Positions 23,852 through 32,498 of a stretch of 64,000 bases of DNA are shown piece after piece (the first letter of the stretch is position 1; every line of letters begins with the position of its first letter). The position numbers were made by a program, and so were the translations under genes. The DNA comes from Pseudoxanthomonas sp. CF125 (lineage in GTDB: Bacteria; Pseudomonadota; Gammaproteobacteria; Xanthomonadales; Xanthomonadaceae). A model generated the notes under the pieces. It was not told the origin of the DNA and did not search any database. It worked only from the letters and a program-made list of their open reading frames with translations. Where the stretch lies: the NCBI RefSeq assembly GCF_900104085.1, contig NZ_FNLD01000003.1, positions 493,001 to 557,000 of the forward strand, given 5' to 3'.

Positions 23852-23955
23852 GTCGTCCCCGCGAAGGCGGGGACCCAGCGACTTTAAGCTTTTCAAGAAA
23901 AAACGCTCGGTCGCAGTACGAACCGCACTGGCTCCCCGCCTTCGCGGGGACGACG
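23852..23955. repeat. Inverted pair of the TCGTCCCCGCGAAGGCGGGG repeat
   Basis: Arms at 23852-23880 and 23926-23955, imperfectly complementary, related to the inner arms of the 10894-11108 element but without its outer ends. Each arm is itself a CCCCGC-GAA-GCGGGG hairpin. Located between the exported protein and ridA-like genes. Confidence 0.8.
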
Positions 23956-23963
23956 AGTTTGTT

Positions 23964-24482
23964 TCAGGGCGTGGTCGGCGTGGGCGGCGGTGCGGGCTTC
24001 GGAATTTCCGCTTTGGCGGCGCGTCCCGAACCGATGATCGCTTCGGCGCGCATCTCCACCGGCGCACCGGCCGAGAACAACGCCGTGGTGCCCACCGCCG
24101 TCCATGCCGGATAGTGGTCCTTGAAGAATTCACGATGCACTTTCAGCACAGGCTCGACGCGGCGGCGGAAATCTTCGTGATCGGTCGAAACGTGGAAGCT
24201 GGTCAGTTCCACCACGTCCTCCATGCTGGCCCCGGCCGACTCCAGGTGCAGCTTGAGCTGTTCGAACATCCAGCGGATCTTGGCTTCGTCGGTGTCGCCT
24301 TCAGCGGCCGGGATTCCCGACACGATCACCCGATCGCCTATCTTGACCACCGGCGTGTAGTGCAACTGGTGGTAGGAACCTTCCCAGCCCGCGGGCGCCA
24401 GATGTTCGCGCGACGCGTCTTCTGCAGCCATCGAGGAATGGGCAAGCGCAGCCAGCAAGCAACCGATCAGGATTTTCGCCAT
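23964..24482 (-). CDS. Exported RidA/YjgF/UK114-family protein
   Basis: 172 residues: signal peptide (MAKILIGCLLAALAHSSMAA) then a RidA-like domain with KIGDRVIVSGIPA, IRWMFEQLKLHLESAGASMEDVVELTSFHV and PAWTAVGTTALFSAGAPVEMRAEAIIG, where the conserved Arg of the family falls in VEMRAEAI. The C-terminus is a Pro-rich tail. Classical RidA is cytosolic and deaminates reactive enamines; an exported member must do something else or act on periplasmic substrates. It is 27 bases downstream of ubiA on the same strand. Confidence 0.85.
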   Translation of the reverse strand: MAKILIGCLLAALAHSSMAAEDASREHLAPAGWEGSYHQLHYTPVVKIGDRVIVSGIPAAEGDTDEAKIRWMFEQLKLHLESAGASMEDVVELTSFHVSTDHEDFRRRVEPVLKVHREFFKDHYPAWTAVGTTALFSAGAPVEMRAEAIIGSGRAAKAEIPKPAPPPTPTTP

Positions 24483-24509
24483 GGGAATCTCCGACAGGAA
24501 AAAGAGCGG

Positions 24510-25433
24510 CTAGGGTATTACGGCCTCCGCGGCGCGGCTTTGCATCACGTGGTGGATGGCGATCCCCGCGAACACCGCCGCGCCCACCCAGTTGTTGTGC
24601 AGGAACGCGCGGAAGCAGGCTTCGCGTTCGCGATGGCGGGCGATGAGGAATTCGTAGGCCACCAGCACGGCCGCCACGCCCAGCGCGGCCCAGTAGTACA
24701 GGCCCAGCTGCGCCTGCCGGCCCACCATCCACAACGCGGCGAACATCAACGCATACAGCACCGCCTGCGCGATCAGGTCCATTTCGCCGAACAGGATGGC
24801 GGTGGATTTGGAACCGGCGCGGATGTCCTCGTCGCGGTCCACCATGGCATACCAGGTGTCGTAGGCCGTGGCCCAGAGGATGTTGGCGAAGTACAGCACC
24901 CACGCCACCGGCGGCACGCTTCCCTGCACTGCGGCGAACGCCATCGGGATGCCCCAGCCGAAGGCCAGTCCCAGATAGACCTGCGGCAGATAGGTGTAGC
25001 GCTTGAGATAGGGATAGCTGGCCGCCAGGAACAGACCGACGACGCTGAGATAGATGGTCAGCCGGTTCAGCGTAAGCGCCAGCGCGAAGGCGGCGATCAT
25101 CAGCACCGCGAACACCAGCAGGGCCTCGCGTCCCGACACCGCACCGGTGGCCAGCGGGCGCCCGCGCGTGCGTTCGACCTGCGGGTCCAGCCAGCGGTCG
25201 GCGTAGTCGTTGATCACGCAGCCGGCCGAACGCGTCAGCCATACCCCGGCGGTGAACACGAACAGCGTCCACAGCGACGGCACGCCCGCCGAAGCGATCC
25301 ACAACGCCCACCAGGTCGGCCACAGCAACAGCAGCACGCCGATCGGGCGGTCGCCGCGCACCAGTTTCCAGTATTGGCCCAGCCGCTCGCGCCAGCGGGG
25401 CTGGCCTGCGGATTGAAAACGTTCGTAACCCAT
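24510..25433 (-). CDS. ubiA: 4-hydroxybenzoate octaprenyltransferase UbiA
   Basis: 307 residues, integral membrane prenyltransferase with about eight helices. The two Asp-rich motifs are [23 protein letters not shown] and [22 protein letters not shown]. It joins the polyprenyl chain to 4-hydroxybenzoate in ubiquinone synthesis. The ATG at 25433 gives the typical short soluble N-terminus ([25 protein letters not shown]). Divergent from tRNA-Arg 73 bases away. Confidence 0.96.
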   Translation of the reverse strand: MGYERFQSAGQPRWRERLGQYWKLVRGDRPIGVLLLLWPTWWALWIASAGVPSLWTLFVFTAGVWLTRSAGCVINDYADRWLDPQVERTRGRPLATGAVSGREALLVFAVLMIAAFALALTLNRLTIYLSVVGLFLAASYPYLKRYTYLPQVYLGLAFGWGIPMAFAAVQGSVPPVAWVLYFANILWATAYDTWYAMVDRDEDIRAGSKSTAILFGEMDLIAQAVLYALMFAALWMVGRQAQLGLYYWAALGVAAVLVAYEFLIARHREREACFRAFLHNNWVGAAVFAGIAIHHVMQSRAAEAVIP

Positions 25434-25506
25434 GCCGCCAGCCTAGCAGGCCGGTCCCCATGCGAAAAAGACGCTGCGCCGGTTTGCGGTAGAATGCGCG
25501 TCCCGT

Positions 25507-25583
25507 GCGCCCGTAGCTCAGCCGGATAGAGTAGTGGCTTCCGAAGCCATTGGTCGGGGGTTCGAATCCCTCCGGGCGCGCCA
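25507..25583 (+). tRNA. tRNA-Arg (anticodon CCG)
   Basis: 77 bases. The acceptor stem GCGCCCG pairs with CGGGCGC and is followed by an encoded CCA. The D arm has TAGCTCAGCCGGATAGA, the anticodon arm GTGGC-TTCCGAA-GCCAT (anticodon CCG) and the T arm GGGGGTTCGAATCCCTC. The island's left repeat starts 20 bases past its 3' end, a typical integration neighbourhood. Confidence 0.97.
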
Positions 25584-25603
25584 TCTTTCAGCTCTTCAGC
25601 GGG

Positions 25604-25726
25604 TAGTGGCCAGCCAATCACTTGATGAGAGCATTCTCATTATCTAGTGGTTGTTGGCTAGCCTGTCTCAGGCCACTCTTATAAACCAATAACTTAGTGG
25701 CTTGACCTAGCGCTGTTCGAGGGAGT
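25604..25726 (+). repeat. Left boundary direct repeat of the tRNA-Arg island
   Basis: Starts TAGTGGCCAGCCAATCACTT. The first 49 bases match 36174-36222 with two mismatches, and weaker homology goes on (CTCA..GCACTCTTA, ACTTAG..GG, GTT..CGGGGAG) for about 120 bases. Internally it is a nested hairpin: GGCCAGCCAA...TTGGCTAGCC outside, TGAGA-GCAT-TCTCA inside. The tRNA end itself is not repeated, so it is not a classical tRNA-overlapping att site. The 25434-25844 gap holds only this repeat and the tRNA. Confidence 0.85.
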
Positions 25727-25844
25727 TGGTGCCCACGTGCGGTCGGCTGGCCGGCCGTCGCCGCGTCCGGATATGCAGAGCTGTCGGCAGTAGGCGCGAG
25801 AGTCGGGAATTTCGGGAATGCGCTGCAGGACCGTCCAGGTCAAT

Positions 25845-26858
25845 CTAATCGCCTGTTGGCAACGGAGCTTCGGCGTCAACCAGGCCAATGCTGCGAAGAT
25901 CACGCCAGAATCCAGATGGCACTGCTTCGAGCAGCGCGGCGCGATCCTCGGCAATGCGCTCAGGCTTGCTGGCGCCCGGGATTACCCCCGCCACCGCCGG
26001 ATGCGCCAGTGAAAAATGAAGACCTGCAGCCTTCATGCTGATCCCGTATCCGTCGGCCAGCGCCTTGATGCGCGCGACTTTGTCCAAAATTACCGGCGTC
26101 GCTGGCGAATACTCGAAATTCGGACCGCCCACCAACGCCCCAGAGCTGTAAGGGCCGCCTACCACGATATCCAGCCCGCGTTCCGCCACCTTCGGCATGA
26201 CGCGCTGCAGTGCACGCGAATGATCCAAAAGGGTGTACCGGCCAGCGAGCAGGAAGCCATCCGGGCGAGGCTCGTCCAGGTCGAGCAAGAGTTCGATAGG
26301 CTCGACGCGATTTACACCTAGCCCCCACGCTTTGATGACGCCCTCCTCTCGGAGACTATGAAGAGCCCTGAATGCTCCTTTGCGTGCTGTTTCGAATACA
26401 GCCAGCCATTCATCACCATAGAAGTCCTGCGCGACATCGTGGACCCAAACTATATCGATGCGATCCGTCCTAAGCCGCTTCAGGCTGTCATTGAGTGAAC
26501 GAAGCGTTGCGTCGTACGAGTAGTCGTTGACAATCTTGTTTGGCAGGCCGTACTTGAATACATCGCCCTTCTCCCCGAGATCGCGAGCACCGATGTCCTC
26601 TACTTCGTCCAGGATCAGGCGGCCTACCTTGGTACTGATTACATACGTATCTCGCGGTTTTCCCGCCAGCGCCTCACCCATTCGGATCTCCGCAAGTCCT
26701 GCTCCATAGAATGGTGCGTTGTCGAAGTACCGGATGCCATCCGCCCAAGCCGCCGAAACAGTTGCCTGAGCCTCCGTCTCTGGAATGTCGCGAAACATGT
26801 TGCCGAGCGGGGCAGTGCCGAAACCTAGCTTTCCGGGCAGAAGCTCTTTCAATGACAT
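25845..26858 (-). CDS. Aldo/keto reductase, D-threo-aldose 1-dehydrogenase-like
   Basis: 337 residues, TIM-barrel AKR. It has LGFGTAPLGNMF near the start, the catalytic Asp and Tyr in YFDNAPFYGAG, the Lys in VISTKVGRL, the His in VWVHDV, and a C-terminal VIPGASKPERI for NADP. This subgroup contains L-fucose/D-arabinose 1-dehydrogenases and pyridoxal 4-dehydrogenase, oxidising sugars or aldehydes in the cytosol. ATG at 26858 (MSLKELLPGKLG) has AGAGGG upstream; an ATG 11 codons earlier is weaker. First gene inside the island. Confidence 0.88.
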   Translation of the reverse strand: MSLKELLPGKLGFGTAPLGNMFRDIPETEAQATVSAAWADGIRYFDNAPFYGAGLAEIRMGEALAGKPRDTYVISTKVGRLILDEVEDIGARDLGEKGDVFKYGLPNKIVNDYSYDATLRSLNDSLKRLRTDRIDIVWVHDVAQDFYGDEWLAVFETARKGAFRALHSLREEGVIKAWGLGVNRVEPIELLLDLDEPRPDGFLLAGRYTLLDHSRALQRVMPKVAERGLDIVVGGPYSSGALVGGPNFEYSPATPVILDKVARIKALADGYGISMKAAGLHFSLAHPAVAGVIPGASKPERIAEDRAALLEAVPSGFWRDLRSIGLVDAEAPLPTGD

Positions 26859-26972
26859 ATCGAGTCCCTCTATCTGCAGTTGAAGAATCAACTGGCCGAT
26901 TTACATTGCACAACACACTGAGATGACTGTTGGCTTTTCGAATGCCATCGATCCAAGGGCGCTGTCACCCGC

Positions 26973-27752
26973 CTATTCCAAAGACGACACAGCGATCGAT
27001 GCAGCTTCGGCAGCTTGCCGGATCAATGCGGCGACCGTTTCCGGCGCAGCAACATAGATTGCATGGCTCCCTGCCGAAACAAGAACGGTTGCGCTCGCTC
27101 GTCCGGCCATACCACGCTGGGCATCTGGAGGAATCATCCTATCGTCCTCTGTTACTAAGTACCAGCTTGGTTTGCTTTTCCAAGCGGGCGTTCCAACCCT
27201 CCCTTCAAAGGCCTGAACACCCCAAGGAACCTGAGAGTCGGCCATGAACTGGGCGACCTCACTCGGGACATCGGACGCAAATGCTGACGCAAACTTGGCT
27301 TTGTCCAGGGTTAAAAAGCCATCGGCGGACGGCACGATAGGCGGCCCTTGCACGCCGGCGGGGGCGTTGGCGATCAACGAGGAAACGGATTCGCCCTGAT
27401 CGGGCGCGAAAGCCGCTATGTAGACCAGCGACGAAACCTTGGGATCGGATCCCGCCTCTGTAATAACCACTCCTCCGTAGGAATGTCCTACCAACACGAC
27501 AGGCCCAGCAGCCCCTGCAATGGCCCGATTGGTCATGGCGACGTCGTCTGCAAGCGAGTTCGTTGGATTCTGGACCACTACGACTGGAAATCCTTCTTTT
27601 GTCAGGATGCGATGGACACCGGCCCAGCCGGAACCGTCTACGAATGCGCCATGCACCAAAATGATCGTCGGCCGGCTTGTGGAGGGAGCCGCGGGAATGG
27701 CCTCGGAGGCGGTCGCCATGGCCAGCGTTGCGAGAACAAATAGACAATTCAT
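26973..27752 (-). CDS. Exported alpha/beta hydrolase
   Basis: 259 residues with an N-terminal signal-like segment (MNCLFVLATLAMATASEAIPA), then the hydrolase fold: TIILVHGAFVDGSGW (oxyanion), VLVGHSYGGVV (Ser nucleophile), TEDDRMIP (acid) and SAGSHAIYVAAP (His). It belongs to the salicylate-esterase/MES-like family common in soil bacteria, with no assigned substrate. The neighbouring oxidoreductase and monooxygenase-like genes suggest a small organic compound, but this is inference. Confidence 0.82.
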   Translation of the reverse strand: MNCLFVLATLAMATASEAIPAAPSTSRPTIILVHGAFVDGSGWAGVHRILTKEGFPVVVVQNPTNSLADDVAMTNRAIAGAAGPVVLVGHSYGGVVITEAGSDPKVSSLVYIAAFAPDQGESVSSLIANAPAGVQGPPIVPSADGFLTLDKAKFASAFASDVPSEVAQFMADSQVPWGVQAFEGRVGTPAWKSKPSWYLVTEDDRMIPPDAQRGMAGRASATVLVSAGSHAIYVAAPETVAALIRQAAEAASIAVSSLE

Positions 27753-27803
27753 GACATCACTCCTGGCATGTAAACATCGGACTGGGATCTAACGACACCT
27801 GCT

Positions 27804-28229
27804 TCACGGCGAAGGCTCAGCTCGATTCCCCAGGATCTCCATTCGAATCGCCTTTACCCCGCCATCGGCGAGTTCCGGTAACCGGGCGAACCATGCCTGC
27901 ACATGGGGCGTGGCGTTGTGGGCTTCGAAATCCGCTTGTGTCGCAAAGATCTCGTAAAAAACAAAGTGCCCAGGTGTCTCCCGATCTTCCTGCAGGAAAT
28001 ACAGCAAGTTGTTTGGTTCAGCGCGAACTTTCTCGACCAGAGGCAACGTAATCGCACGCAGTTCGTCTTCCTTCCCCGGCTTCGCGCGGACTTCCGCGAC
28101 GACGGCGTATGCGTTGGATTGGATCACGTCGTAACGCGCCACATGGGAATCTGCCGCGAAAGCAGATGCAATCCCAAGTACAGCGATGACCAAGAGAGCA
28201 TTGATCTGGATTGATAGCGAACGCTTCAT
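27804..28229 (-). CDS. Exported antibiotic-biosynthesis-monooxygenase (ABM) domain protein
   Basis: 141 residues. From the ATG at 28229, MKRSLSIQINALLVIAVLGIASAFAADS is a Sec signal peptide; the remainder is one ABM ferredoxin-like domain (YAVVAEVRAKPGKEDELRAITLPLVEKVRAEPNNLLYFLQEDRETPGHFVFYEIFATQADFEAH). ABM proteins are small dimeric quinol monooxygenases or isomerase-like enzymes needing no cofactor. A periplasmic form next to a VOC protein and a hydrolase suggests detoxification or turnover outside the cytoplasm. Confidence 0.82.
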   Translation of the reverse strand: MKRSLSIQINALLVIAVLGIASAFAADSHVARYDVIQSNAYAVVAEVRAKPGKEDELRAITLPLVEKVRAEPNNLLYFLQEDRETPGHFVFYEIFATQADFEAHNATPHVQAWFARLPELADGGVKAIRMEILGNRAEPSP

Positions 28230-28281
28230 GGCTCTACTCCTTGTAATTGACCTGAATATGGACACGGCTTGTGATCCGATG

Positions 28282-29136
28282 CTATGCGCTAGATACAAGA
28301 CGCTTGCGGGCCTCAAGTGCGCCATCGAATACGCGCTTGACCGGACCTAATGCCTGAACGAACTCAAGTTGCTCGCCTTCACATCCTTTGCAATAGATCA
28401 GCCGCCAACCGTTCGACTTTCCTTCGGTGATGCCGTTGCTGTTTGCTTCGATCGGCGCGGATCGACGCTGCTCCTCCGATGTGACGGTGAGGACTCGATT
28501 AGCCCGGACATGGTTCATCCCGCGACGTGCTGACTCGGCTTCCAAGTCGGCGATGAACTGATTGAAGTCGACCTCATCCCGGATATGGAAGCAGATGTGC
28601 ATCATTCTGGGAAAAGCAGGACTCATATGATCGAGCGGTTCCGCGAACGCATTTCCGCTGCCGGCAGGCTGTTCCGAATCCCGGTATTGCAGGAGCTCAA
28701 TCACCACATTGTCGAACTGGACGAAGCGGACATCCAGGCGCTGCGCACCGCTCCTCAGATCTGGTATGCCCATGGTCAGCGGATTGACCTTACGCGCACG
28801 CGACTCGATCACTTGGTCGGTAAGCAACGTATTGTGGATACGCTCTCCATAGAAGTCCCCGTCACGCATCACCTCGGTACCACCGAGGACCTCGGTATAG
28901 AACTCGAAGGCTCGATCCATGTTCTGCACCGTAAGACCGAAATGCTGCACCCCTCTCAGGCGTCCTCCGATCGAGCCGAGGGCTCTGGCTGCGGCTCCTT
29001 TCACAGCGGGCCCCTGCGCGGCCAAGGCGGCGGGTATTGCCGAGGCGGCCAAGCCGCCAGCGATGGTGATTCCAGCTGCTTGCAGGACACTGCGCCTTTG
29101 GAGATCAGTGTCGTCGGGACCTGGCTCATGGATCAT
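28282..29136 (-). CDS. Tat-exported VOC-family (glyoxalase fold) protein
   Basis: 284 residues. The start at 29136 has AAGGAG eight bases upstream. Residues 13-42 are a twin-arginine signal (LQRRSVLQAAGITIAGGLAASAIPAALA). The mature part is a vicinal-oxygen-chelate protein: VQHFGLTVQNMDRAFEFYTEVLGG with metal-ligand His, MMHICFHIRDEVDFNQFIADLE and GEQLEFVQAL with the C-terminal Glu. Tat export implies folding, and probably metal loading, before secretion. VOC enzymes include dioxygenases, lyases and resistance proteins; the substrate is unknown. Confidence 0.83.
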   Translation of the reverse strand: MIHEPGPDDTDLQRRSVLQAAGITIAGGLAASAIPAALAAQGPAVKGAAARALGSIGGRLRGVQHFGLTVQNMDRAFEFYTEVLGGTEVMRDGDFYGERIHNTLLTDQVIESRARKVNPLTMGIPDLRSGAQRLDVRFVQFDNVVIELLQYRDSEQPAGSGNAFAEPLDHMSPAFPRMMHICFHIRDEVDFNQFIADLEAESARRGMNHVRANRVLTVTSEEQRRSAPIEANSNGITEGKSNGWRLIYCKGCEGEQLEFVQALGPVKRVFDGALEARKRLVSSA

Positions 29137-29199
29137 GGCTTTTTCTCCTTTTGAATGAACATGCGACGTGACTTCACGCATGGGTTGTGGGTTGCCTAT

Positions 29200-29829
29200 C
29201 TAGCGTTTTTTCCAAAGCCTGATGGTCGCGATAGAGGCTTGGTTATAGCCTGGCGGGGATGTCTCTCCGCCGTATTGCGCACCGCTTGTCAGGGTGTTCG
29301 TGATCAAGAGACCGCCAATGTATGACGCAGGCAGGTCACTCAAAACGATCTGGCACCGGACGGGTATCAGCGCTTCTTCCGGGAAGTTCACCAAGAGCGC
29401 CTGACACTCGCCGCGGCCACGGAAAACCTTTGATCCCATGCGTATCTCGGCATGGAAGTTTTGCCTGGTTTTATCGCCTGTTGGCCCAAAGCAGCCGCGA
29501 AGCTCCGCAACCCTTAGATTGGCAGCGTCTACGATGAGGCCATCGGCAGGCCGCGATATAACGCTCCAGAACGAGAACCGTCGATCAGCATCGATCGGAT
29601 ACGGGTCAAATCCGACGGCGGAGGCCGTGCATCTTCCGTCTTGTACCTCTTGCCGGTCTCGGATGCTTCGAAGGACATAGATTTCCTCGAATCCTTCGTC
29701 ATGTTCTGTTGGCGGCTCACTCTGTTCGGCATAGACAGGCAATGTGATGACGATACCGAAGATTAATGATGCCATCGAGATCCTTGATCCAAGAATCGGT
29801 GCGGCTCGATTTTGAACTGAAACATTCAT
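29200..29829 (-). CDS. Exported hypothetical protein, coupled to the lactonase-like gene
   Basis: 209 residues starting MNVSVQNRAAPILGSRISMASLIFGIVITLPVYAEQ, a long signal or anchor segment. The rest is mixed alpha/beta with four cysteines (DGRCTASAVGFDPYP, RGCFGPTGD, RGECQALL, VRCQIVLS) that could form disulfides outside the cytoplasm. No family recognised. The ATG has GGAGG seven bases upstream and overlaps the upstream gene's stop as ATGA, so the two are translated together. Base composition is island-like. Confidence 0.7.
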   Translation of the reverse strand: MNVSVQNRAAPILGSRISMASLIFGIVITLPVYAEQSEPPTEHDEGFEEIYVLRSIRDRQEVQDGRCTASAVGFDPYPIDADRRFSFWSVISRPADGLIVDAANLRVAELRGCFGPTGDKTRQNFHAEIRMGSKVFRGRGECQALLVNFPEEALIPVRCQIVLSDLPASYIGGLLITNTLTSGAQYGGETSPPGYNQASIATIRLWKKR

Positions 29830-30932
29830 CGTTGCCTCCAACCGATCGATGCGGCATGCAGGCTGTGTATGTAGAGTCGATCTATGGTTTCAGTTGCGCC
29901 GGTCGTCTCTGGATAGGCTCCGAGTGGATCCTGTAGGTCTTCGACAACGTGACCGTCTTCGTTGAAGGCGAAGACATGCCCGTAGGGGTTGCCAACTGGA
30001 AGCAAGGCTCGAGGCAGTCGCAGCAAAACCTTGCGGAGGAACGGCTTGTCAGAAAGCTCATCTGCTGCAGGATTGCGTGGCCTGAACAAGCCTAGCCAGA
30101 TTCGACCGTCCCGGCCGCGCATCAGGTTGTCTGGATAGCCAGGAAGATTGTCCAGGAGGACCCGTGCCGAAGGGGATCCACTTGAGACATCAGTATCACG
30201 TGCGGACGCATCGATCTTCCAGACCCTATACCGGCCGGTCTCCGAGACAAATAGCGACCGTCCGTCTGCGGCCAATGCAATGCCGTTCGCGAATGACAGA
30301 CCGTGCACCACCACGTGCGTGAATCCTGTTTTTGGATCGTAGGCAAGCACCCGGCCGCTCGCTGCCTGCTCCAGGATGTCGTACAAACTCGCCTCGTAAG
30401 TACCACCCCAATCTGCGGGCGAGAATCGCGTGGACGCATCGGTGAAGTAGATGATTCCGTCGGCAGCTACCACAACGGAATTGGCGTAGCGGATGGGATC
30501 GTTCGGGCCGACCTGATCCATGAGTACGCGCACGCGGCCTTCGTCGATGCTCAGCAACCCGCGCATGGCATCAGCGGCGATCATGTTCCCGCCAGCGTCG
30601 AAGTCAAATCCGAGCACACGCCCGCCGGTATTGGCGAAGACCTTGGCGTGACTAGCGTCGGGGTCCATGCGTAGGATGTTGCCACTGGTCATGGCGGCAT
30701 ACAGCTTGCCGTCCGGGCCTATCGCGAGGTGCTCGGGACCGTATTCCTCGCTTAGATCGACGGTATGCAGATTCGCCAATCGGGTGTTCTGCGCATAAAC
30801 ACCCACGTAGCCTTGCGCCAGTGGCGCTGCCCAGGCTCGCGGGTCCGCGGGCACCGGCCAAAAGCATAGATAACCCAACACCGCCAGGATGATTATCCCG
30901 ATGCTCCACGCCACTTTTCGCTTGATGGACAT
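29826..30932 (-). CDS. Membrane-anchored SMP-30/strictosidine-synthase-like beta-propeller protein
   Basis: 368 residues. An N-terminal uncleaved anchor (WSIGIIILAVLGYLCFWPVP) is followed by a six-bladed propeller: EYGPEHLAIGPDGKLYAAM, VLGFDFDAGGNMIAADA, YANSVVVAADGIIYFTDAS, LSFANGIALAADGRSLFVSETGRYRVW and GYPDNLMRGRDGRIWLGLF. Such proteins are lactonases, gluconolactonases or strictosidine-synthase-like; this one keeps the SETxRYR signature of the latter group. It probably faces the periplasm. Upstream partner of the 29200 gene by ATGA overlap. Confidence 0.85.
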   Translation of the reverse strand: MSIKRKVAWSIGIIILAVLGYLCFWPVPADPRAWAAPLAQGYVGVYAQNTRLANLHTVDLSEEYGPEHLAIGPDGKLYAAMTSGNILRMDPDASHAKVFANTGGRVLGFDFDAGGNMIAADAMRGLLSIDEGRVRVLMDQVGPNDPIRYANSVVVAADGIIYFTDASTRFSPADWGGTYEASLYDILEQAASGRVLAYDPKTGFTHVVVHGLSFANGIALAADGRSLFVSETGRYRVWKIDASARDTDVSSGSPSARVLLDNLPGYPDNLMRGRDGRIWLGLFRPRNPAADELSDKPFLRKVLLRLPRALLPVGNPYGHVFAFNEDGHVVEDLQDPLGAYPETTGATETIDRLYIHSLHAASIGWRQR

Positions 30933-31064
30933 CGGTTGATCGATTCCTGCGATGCAAGTAGCGCGAGCATGCCTCGGTCCCCAAAGGGGCGCATTCCCCG
31001 ATCGGGTAACTAACGCCCCTCCTTTCTCTGATATTAATTTGACCCTAACTGCCTGGAGATCCGC

Positions 31065-31853
31065 ATGGCCTCACAGCCCCGGCTATCGGTTGTGGAGGAG
31101 TTCATCGAATCGAAAGACTGCCGGAGGTTGTTCCTGCGTTGTTGGCGTCCCGGAAGCGTCCGTGCCGTTGTGGCCATCGTGCATGAACGTGGGTCGCACA
31201 GCGGTCAGTATCGGCTTTTTTCCGAAGCCTTAGCTGCACGTGGCATTGCCACTTACGCTGTTGATCTTCGAGGATGCGGTCGGTCGCCGGGCTCGCGCTT
31301 CCAACTTCGCCCAATCGATGGCTACCTCTGCGATACCCGCACGATGATGTCCCGCATAAGCGAACGCGATCCCACGAGGCCGCTATATCTGTTCGGTCAC
31401 GGGGCCGGTGCGGTGGTCGCCTGCCTCCACGCCTTGCGACACAGAGACGAGTTGGACGGGATCATCTGCGAGGGGATTACGCTCGATCCGCCTCGAAACG
31501 CCGCGATCTTGCGGATCTTCAGCGGGCTGGCCCCCTCTTTCGGCTGGCTGGCGGGCACTACGCTGCTCCGTGCCAACGACCGCCTACGCGAGGCCTTGGG
31601 CGAACTGTCGTTGCCACTGCTGCTGTTGCACGGATCAGAAGACATGATGGCACCGCCCTCCGGTAGCGAGTACCTTCATGGGCACGTGGGTTCCCGCGAC
31701 AAGACACTGCAGGTATTCGAGGGTTATTATCATGATCTGATCAACGATCACGGCCATGCTATCGTCCGTGAGAAGACCTGCCAGTGGATCGAGGCGCAAC
31801 TGAACTCCAGCGCCGGTCGCCGTCGGATGGGAATCGAGTACATCAACGAGTAG
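31065..31853 (+). CDS. Monoacylglycerol-lipase-like alpha/beta-hydrolase lacking the nucleophilic serine
   Basis: 262 residues of the serine aminopeptidase S33/monoacylglycerol lipase family: oxyanion region VHERGSHSGQYRLFSEALAARG, DLRGCGRSPGSR, acid in LLHGSEDMMAPPSGS and His in YYHDLINDHG. The elbow that should be GHSMGG reads GHGAG, so residue 113 is Gly (codon GGG) in place of the catalytic Ser. The rest is intact with no frame damage, so it is more likely a non-hydrolytic binder than a pseudogene. It ends 2 bases before the response regulator and is surely cotranscribed. Confidence 0.82.
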   Translation: MASQPRLSVVEEFIESKDCRRLFLRCWRPGSVRAVVAIVHERGSHSGQYRLFSEALAARGIATYAVDLRGCGRSPGSRFQLRPIDGYLCDTRTMMSRISERDPTRPLYLFGHGAGAVVACLHALRHRDELDGIICEGITLDPPRNAAILRIFSGLAPSFGWLAGTTLLRANDRLREALGELSLPLLLLHGSEDMMAPPSGSEYLHGHVGSRDKTLQVFEGYYHDLINDHGHAIVREKTCQWIEAQLNSSAGRRRMGIEYINE

Positions 31854-31855
31854 CT

Positions 31856-32485
31856 ATGAATACCATCCGCATTCTCGCTGTGGATGACCATCCCCTCCTC
31901 AGGGAAGGGATCGCTGCGCTGATCGCCGGTCAACCCGACATGCAACTGTCTGCGGAGGCATCGACCGGCATGGAGGCCATCGAACGCTTCCGTGAATTCA
32001 GACCGGACATCACCTTGCTCGACATCCAGATGCCGGGCATGGGCGGCATCGAAGCGCTGATTGCTATTCGGAGCGACTTCCCTGACGCGCACGTAATCAT
32101 TCTGACGACGTATGGCGGTGATGCGCTGGCACAGCGTGCACTCAAAGCGGGCGCGCATGCATACGTGCTCAAAGGATCCGTACGCAAGGAGCTACTGGAT
32201 ACGATTCGCTCGGTGCATTTGGGGCACAAGCACATCACCGCCGACGTGGCCAGCGCGCTCGCCGCACATCGAGGAGGAGAAAGCCTTTCATCGCGAGAGA
32301 TCGACGTGTTGAGGCTGGTCGCCGCGGGTAACTCCAACCACGAAATCGGTTTGCATCTGTCGGTGAGCAAGGAAACGGCGAAGGCGCACATAAAACACAT
32401 CATGGCCAAGCTGGGCGCCAATGACCGCACCCATGCCGTGACCTTGGCGCTGGCTCGAGGAATTCTTCCCTCGGTGGGTGAGTAA
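31856..32485 (+). CDS. NarL/LuxR-family response regulator
   Basis: 209 residues. The receiver has the acidic pair VDDH (residues 10-11), phospho-acceptor Asp 56 (ITLLDIQMPGMGG), Thr in ILTTYGG and Lys in VLKGS. The C-terminal LuxR helix-turn-helix reads LSSREIDVLRLVAAGNSNHEIGLHLSVSKETAKAHIKHIMAKLGANDRTHAV. It is convergent with, and 13 bases from, the large sensor kinase, the likely partner. Directly downstream of the pseudo-hydrolase gene. Confidence 0.95.
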   Translation: MNTIRILAVDDHPLLREGIAALIAGQPDMQLSAEASTGMEAIERFREFRPDITLLDIQMPGMGGIEALIAIRSDFPDAHVIILTTYGGDALAQRALKAGAHAYVLKGSVRKELLDTIRSVHLGHKHITADVASALAAHRGGESLSSREIDVLRLVAAGNSNHEIGLHLSVSKETAKAHIKHIMAKLGANDRTHAVTLALARGILPSVGE

Positions 32486-32498
32486 GTCTCGGCGAACC

